The translations under genes were made by a program, and so were the position numbers. From Hoeflea phototrophica DFL-43 (GTDB lineage: Bacteria > Pseudomonadota > Alphaproteobacteria > Rhizobiales > Rhizobiaceae), in contig NZ_CM002917.1 of the NCBI RefSeq assembly GCF_000154705.2, forward strand, positions 3,855,853 to 3,919,852: a stretch of DNA of 64,000 nucleotides, read 5' to 3'. Positions 60,877-64,000 of the stretch are shown piece by piece (within the stretch, counting starts at the first letter, position 1; each line of letters opens with the position of its first letter). The notes beneath the pieces are model-generated. The model searched no databases, had not been told where the DNA came from, and was given only the letters and a program-made list of their open reading frames with translations.

Positions 60877-61866
60877 ATGCCGACAGTCGCGCCCGTCGAC
60901 CTCGACGATCATTGCCTCGCAGTCACCTTCCTTGGCGAGGTGCCAACCTTTGCGATGGCCTCCGGATTGGTTGTCCGGCTTGATCATGGCACCCATCGCC
61001 ATGAACTCCATGACGGTTTGCTCACCGCCACACCGAGCTGGAATGGAAAGGCACTGATCAGCGGCGGTGAGGACGGCAAGGTCATGCAGCTTGACGCAGA
61101 TGGCACCGAGACCGAACTGCGTGGCCCGGCGCGCAAATGGGTGTCGGCTGTTGCGCCAGGACCACAAAACGCCGTCGCGTTTTCGGAAGGCAAGAATGTC
61201 ACCGTGCTGCTTGCGGACAAGACCGAGCGGCACTTTGAGGAGGCCCGCACCGTCGAGGGGCTCGCTTTCGCACCCAAGGGCCTGCGCATCGCCATGGCAC
61301 GTTACAACGGGGTCTCGCTGGCGTTCGTGAACGGCAATGCACCTGCGCTGGATTTCGAATGGAAGGGCGCACACAATCAGGTGCTGTTCAGCCCCGATGG
61401 CCGCTTTTTGGTAACAGCCATGCAGGAAAACGCGCTGCACGGCTGGAAACTTGACGGCAAGCCAGGTGGCGAACAGCGCCATATGCGCATGACCGGTTAC
61501 CCCGCCAAGGTCAAATCCCTGTCATGGTCGAGCAAGGGCAAATGGCTGGCTTCTTCCGGTGCACCATCGGCCATCGTCTGGCCTTTTTCCGGCAAGGACG
61601 GGCCTATGGGCAAAGCGCCTCTGGAGCTCGGACAACGTGCCGACACCATGGTGACCTGTGTGGCCTTCCATCCCATCGAGGATCTGGTGGCCATCGGTTT
61701 CGGCGACGGAATGGTGTTGGCGGTTCGTATCGCCGACAGCAAGGAAGCACTTCTGCGCCGACCCGGCCAGGGGCCCATCAGCGCATTGGCCTGGAACAAA
61801 CCAGGCCGCCTGCTCGCATTCGGATCACAAGCAGGCGACTGTGGTGTTGTCGACATCGCAGGCTGA
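60877..61866 (+). CDS. WD40-repeat protein, partner of CobW
   Basis: A 329-residue protein built of about six WD40-like blades, for example ISGGEDGKVMQLDADGTE, VLFSPDGRFLVTAMQENALHG and VAFHPIEDLVAIGFGDGMV. It forms a beta-propeller and probably works through protein contacts. Next to the His-rich CobW with only 11 bases between, it may help deliver metal to a client. Near residue 36 DHGTHRHELHDG has a small His cluster. The pairing with CobW recurs in Rhizobiales. Confidence 0.85.
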   Translation: MPTVAPVDLDDHCLAVTFLGEVPTFAMASGLVVRLDHGTHRHELHDGLLTATPSWNGKALISGGEDGKVMQLDADGTETELRGPARKWVSAVAPGPQNAVAFSEGKNVTVLLADKTERHFEEARTVEGLAFAPKGLRIAMARYNGVSLAFVNGNAPALDFEWKGAHNQVLFSPDGRFLVTAMQENALHGWKLDGKPGGEQRHMRMTGYPAKVKSLSWSSKGKWLASSGAPSAIVWPFSGKDGPMGKAPLELGQRADTMVTCVAFHPIEDLVAIGFGDGMVLAVRIADSKEALLRRPGQGPISALAWNKPGRLLAFGSQAGDCGVVDIAG

Positions 61867-61877
61867 AGTACACCTGG

Positions 61878-62178
61878 TCAGGACCAGGACAGCTCCAGTT
61901 GCGGCCGGCCATTGGATGTCCGCTCGCGGCTGACACCCTCCTTGCCGATCACACCATTGACCCGTTTCCTGAACGACGAGAAACTGTCGAAGGTAACCAC
62001 ATCAACGGCTTCATCGAGATCCAGTGACACCCGGTAGCTGCCAGGTGCCGAAGTCAGGGCCTGGACGCCAACAATGCGGGCACTGAATGGCTGTCCAAGA
62101 TAGGCCCCGGTCACCCTGGCACCCGGTGTCAGCTGCTCCGGGCCGGCACGGTTTCCGACTGCAGCATGCAGAGTGTTC
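61878..62178 (-). pseudogene. Glyoxalase-superfamily protein, C-terminal fragment
   Basis: The 3' part of a gene cut by the IS256-type element. Removing the element and one copy of the 8-bp duplication restores the frame FGFNDWNT-LHAAVGNRAG, joining this fragment to that at 63556-63709. The joined product would be 148 residues of the glyoxalase-related family, with SYRVSLDLDEAVDVVTFDSF here. The fragment has no start of its own. An open frame runs from the element into it, but it would not give a normal protein. Confidence 0.88.
62171..62178. repeat. Target-site duplication, left copy
   Basis: GAGTGTTC directly left of the IS; the identical 8-mer lies at 63556-63563. Eight-base duplications are usual for IS256-family elements. 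Confidence 0.9.
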
Positions 62179-62206
62179 GGTAGTGTCCGTACACGTGGTG
62201 TAATTT
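62179..62206 (+). repeat. Left terminal inverted repeat of the IS
   Basis: Starts GGTAGTGTCCGT and ends GTGGTGTAATTT. It pairs with 63528-63555 at 22 of 28 positions. Confidence 0.85.
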
Positions 62207-62298
62207 CATCGGCATTGCCGGTGTAATCTGGGTGGCCATCGAGGTGTATGGTCGAGGTGGAGTTAGCAGCTTCAACTACGAGCCACACGGAGACCCCG

Positions 62299-63573
62299 AT
62301 GACCAAGACCAATATGGACCTTTCAGAGCTTCTGCAAAAGCACGATCAGGGCGACTTGCTGCGCTCGATTGCCGAGGCTGTTCTTCAGCTGATGATGGAG
62401 AGCGATGTCGACGGCCTGATCGGCGCAGGACGCCACGAACGGGCCGAGCAGCGGACGACCTGGCGCAATGGCTACCGTGACCGTTGTCTCGATACCCGAT
62501 TGGGGACGCTGAACCTGAAGGTGCCGAAGTTGCGGCAGGGCACCTATTTCCCCGGCTTCCTCGAAGCCCGCAAGACCTCTGAGCAGGCTCTGGTTGCGGT
62601 GATACAGGAAGCCTGGATTGGCGGAGTGTCCACAAGGCGGGTGGACGAACTGGTTCAGGCTATGGGGCTGAGCGGCATCTCGAAGAGCACGGTGTCCAAG
62701 CTGTGCAAGGACATCGACGAGCGGGTCGGCGAGTTCCTCAATCGCCCGCTCTCCGGCGAATGGCCCTATGTCTGGCTCGACGCCACCTACCTCAAGCAGC
62801 GCCAGGGCGGTCGGATCGTCAGCGTGGCCGCCATAATCGCTGTTGCCGCCAATACCGAGGGCCGCAGGGAAATCATCGGCCTTGGCGTCGGCCCCTCGGA
62901 AGCTGAGACCTTCTGGATGGACTTCCTGCGCTCGCTGAAGGCCCGCGGTCTTGACGGCGTGAAGCTGGTGATCAGCGATGCCCACAGCGGCTTGAAGGGC
63001 GCGATCTCCCGGGTCTTCGAGGCAACCTGGCAGCGGTGCCGCGTTCACTGGATGCGCAACGCCCTGGCTCATGTCTCAAAGGGCCAGCACACGGTCGTCG
63101 CGGCCGCCATCCGGCAGGCCTTCGATCAGCCAGACCGCAAGCATGCAGGCGAAACATGGCAACGGGTCGCAGATCAGCTCCGCCCGAGATGGCCCAAGCT
63201 CGCCGATCTGATGGATGTCAGCGAAAACGATGTGCTGGCCTACATGGCGTTCCCCCGCCAACACAGGACCAAGCTTCACAGCACCAATCCGATCGAGCGG
63301 CTGAACAAGGAAGTGAAACGACGTGCCGACGTCGTCGGGATATTCCCCAACGAGGCCTCGATCATGCGTCTCATAGGCGCGGTGTTGTTCGAACAGAATG
63401 ACGAGTGGCAGACTTCAAGCCGCTACATGATGGTCGAAGCCTTCGCCCAGATCGACAAGGGAGGAGATCGACCCCATCCTCAGCATAACAATGAAAGCCG
63501 CCTGATCATGACCTCAGGCCATCTGGAAAATTACACCACCTTGACGGACGTGACCGAGTGTTCCAATCATTGA
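62299..63573 (+). CDS. IS256-family (mutator-type) transposase
   Basis: A 424-residue transposase. The DDE residues can be placed: Asp in WLDATYLKQ, Asp in VISDAHSGL, and Glu in HSTNPIERLNKEVKRR. GEWPYVWLDATYLK and the CRVHWMRNALAHV segment are typical of the Transposase_mut family. GGAG stands before ATG 62299. The frame continues through the right inverted repeat and ends at 63573, 18 bases outside the element. The last five residues and the stop therefore come from the target gene. The enzyme looks intact. Confidence 0.93.
   Translation: MTKTNMDLSELLQKHDQGDLLRSIAEAVLQLMMESDVDGLIGAGRHERAEQRTTWRNGYRDRCLDTRLGTLNLKVPKLRQGTYFPGFLEARKTSEQALVAVIQEAWIGGVSTRRVDELVQAMGLSGISKSTVSKLCKDIDERVGEFLNRPLSGEWPYVWLDATYLKQRQGGRIVSVAAIIAVAANTEGRREIIGLGVGPSEAETFWMDFLRSLKARGLDGVKLVISDAHSGLKGAISRVFEATWQRCRVHWMRNALAHVSKGQHTVVAAAIRQAFDQPDRKHAGETWQRVADQLRPRWPKLADLMDVSENDVLAYMAFPRQHRTKLHSTNPIERLNKEVKRRADVVGIFPNEASIMRLIGAVLFEQNDEWQTSSRYMMVEAFAQIDKGGDRPHPQHNNESRLIMTSGHLENYTTLTDVTECSNH
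63528..63555 (-). repeat. Right terminal inverted repeat of the IS
   Basis: Read on the minus strand it starts GGTCACGTCCGT and ends GTGGTGTAATTT. The transposase frame runs across it. Confidence 0.85.
63556..63563. repeat. Target-site duplication, right copy
   Basis: GAGTGTTC, identical to 62171-62178. The transposase frame uses these bases as codons before its stop. Confidence 0.9.
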
Positions 63574-63709
63574 AGCCGAACTGGGCGGCGATGAGTTCAA
63601 GCGCCCGGGAATGATTGATGGCATCGCCATTGGCTTCCATCCGGGACCGCAAACGACGGGCCTGGTCTTTCAATGCGCTCAGTGTTGGCAGTTGCGCGGT
63701 ACCACGCAT
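63556..63709 (-). pseudogene. Glyoxalase-superfamily protein, N-terminal fragment
   Basis: The 5' part of the interrupted gene, with start ATG 63709 and AGGAGA six bases upstream. Residues LPTLSALKDQARRLRSRM and HSRALELIAAQFGFNDWNT match the N-terminal motif of glyoxalase-related (Glyoxalase_8-like) proteins. After the IS junction the frame reads into the element and stops after about 16 foreign residues. With 61878-62178 it forms one 148-residue gene, disrupted once. Confidence 0.88.
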
Positions 63710-63949
63710 GGCAGTTCTCCTGTCATGACATGCTCATTCGAATAGGGGGTGCCCGCGTTCCACCATCTGGCATGTCATCCATAAGGTGACTGCTTGAAAG
63801 CTGGAGACTTCACCATGGCTCAACGCCTGCGGACGGCCGGGGCTCCAGACCCGAGGACTGGGAAATAGGGATGCAGGATCGCAATGTCAACCAAGGCCTG
63901 AAAGCTTGGTTTGCACACCGAGACTCAGTCGTACCCGCCCATTGAGAGG
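63710..63949. other. Region upstream of the interrupted gene with inverted half-sites
   Basis: TGTCATGACA (63721-63730) overlaps TGACATGC (63726-63733), and GCATGTCA follows at 63770-63777. These may be operator half-sites of the interrupted gene. From 63780 on I find no supported gene; a 17-codon frame from ATG 63814 is too short to trust. Confidence 0.4.
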
Positions 63950-64000
63950 TCAGTGTGTCGTCACACCACCCAGGGCCTCTTCCCGGTACTCGGTCGGGCT
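63950..64000 (-). CDS. Possible C-terminus of an unidentified protein (5' end outside window)
   Basis: On the minus strand an open frame enters from the window edge and ends SPTEYREEALGGVTTH before a stop at 63950. The short tail could be the end of a transposase or integrase, which would fit an insertion hot spot, but 16 residues are not enough to name the family. Confidence 0.25.
   Translation of the reverse strand, partial: SPTEYREEALGGVTTH

Larger units (their letters stand above)
62179..63555 (+). mobile_element. IS256-family insertion sequence (1377 bp)
   Basis: The element carries one transposase gene and has imperfect 28-bp terminal inverted repeats (22 of 28 positions match, sharing GTCCGT and GTGGTGTAATTT). 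It is flanked by the 8-bp duplication GAGTGTTC. It lies inside a glyoxalase-superfamily gene on the opposite strand. No passenger gene is present. The clean duplication and intact transposase suggest a fairly recent insertion. Confidence 0.93.

Overview
The window looks like the chromosome of a GC-rich alphaproteobacterium of the order Hyphomicrobiales (Rhizobiales), near Rhizobiaceae or Hoeflea-like marine relatives. Signs of this are a CpdR regulator next to an N-formylglutamate amidohydrolase and tRNA-Val, an MmgR/suhB-type small RNA beside an inositol-phosphatase gene, a ROSE-like thermometer before hsp20, a heterotetrameric sarcosine oxidase, an aa3-type oxidase subunit IV before split pntA genes, and a rhizobial-type glycogen operon. 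The taxon is inferred from gene content and synteny only. No CRISPR array, rRNA or replication origin was seen.

Layout: 1-1.6 kb, end of a lytic transglycosylase and a DUF459 protein. 1.7-8.2 kb (minus), gltB-ybjQ-gltD, with a structured leader. 8.8-9.9 kb, threonine aldolase. 10-12.7 kb, a bufferin operon (bufABC-doxX) that probably handles copper. 12.8-13.4 kb, hsp20 with an RpoH-like promoter and a ROSE-like RNA thermometer. 13.5-17.3 kb, a lipase-like hydrolase, hisN/suhB-type phosphatase, the MmgR-like sRNA, N-formylglutamate amidohydrolase, cpdR and tRNA-Val. 17.6-19.3 kb, a membrane LTA-synthase/OpgB-like enzyme. 19.6-30.6 kb, the glycogen operon glgP-glgB-glgC-glgA-pgm-glgX. 30.7-31.2 kb, a MaoC hydratase.

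31.3-36.8 kb (minus), sarcosine oxidase soxB-cupin-soxD-soxA-soxG. 37-38.4 kb, rpsU and a TPR lipoprotein. 38.6-41.9 kb (minus), coxIV-pntAA-pntAB-pntB. 42-45.3 kb (minus), a FeeM-like N-acyl amino acid synthase with two CtrA-type boxes upstream, next to a membrane GGDEF-EAL protein. 45.4-57.7 kb, a catabolic and transport region: fused indolepyruvate oxidoreductase, an SDR, TRAP permease dctQM, a convergent dctP, a gamma-Glu-GABA hydrolase, a 2-hydroxyacid dehydrogenase with LacI and a MarR regulator. 57.9-61.9 kb, creatininase-family hydrolase, FAD oxidoreductase, a His-rich CobW GTPase and a WD40 partner.

61.9-63.7 kb is a glyoxalase-superfamily gene split by a 1377-bp IS256-type element with an 8-bp target duplication. 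The last 300 bases may hold the edge of another element.

The parts most worth a second look are the CtrA-box/FeeM-like/GGDEF-EAL locus, the bufferin operon, the RNA elements at hsp20 and hisN, the IS256 insertion whose transposase stop codon lies in host DNA, and several inverted repeats in leaders and promoters.
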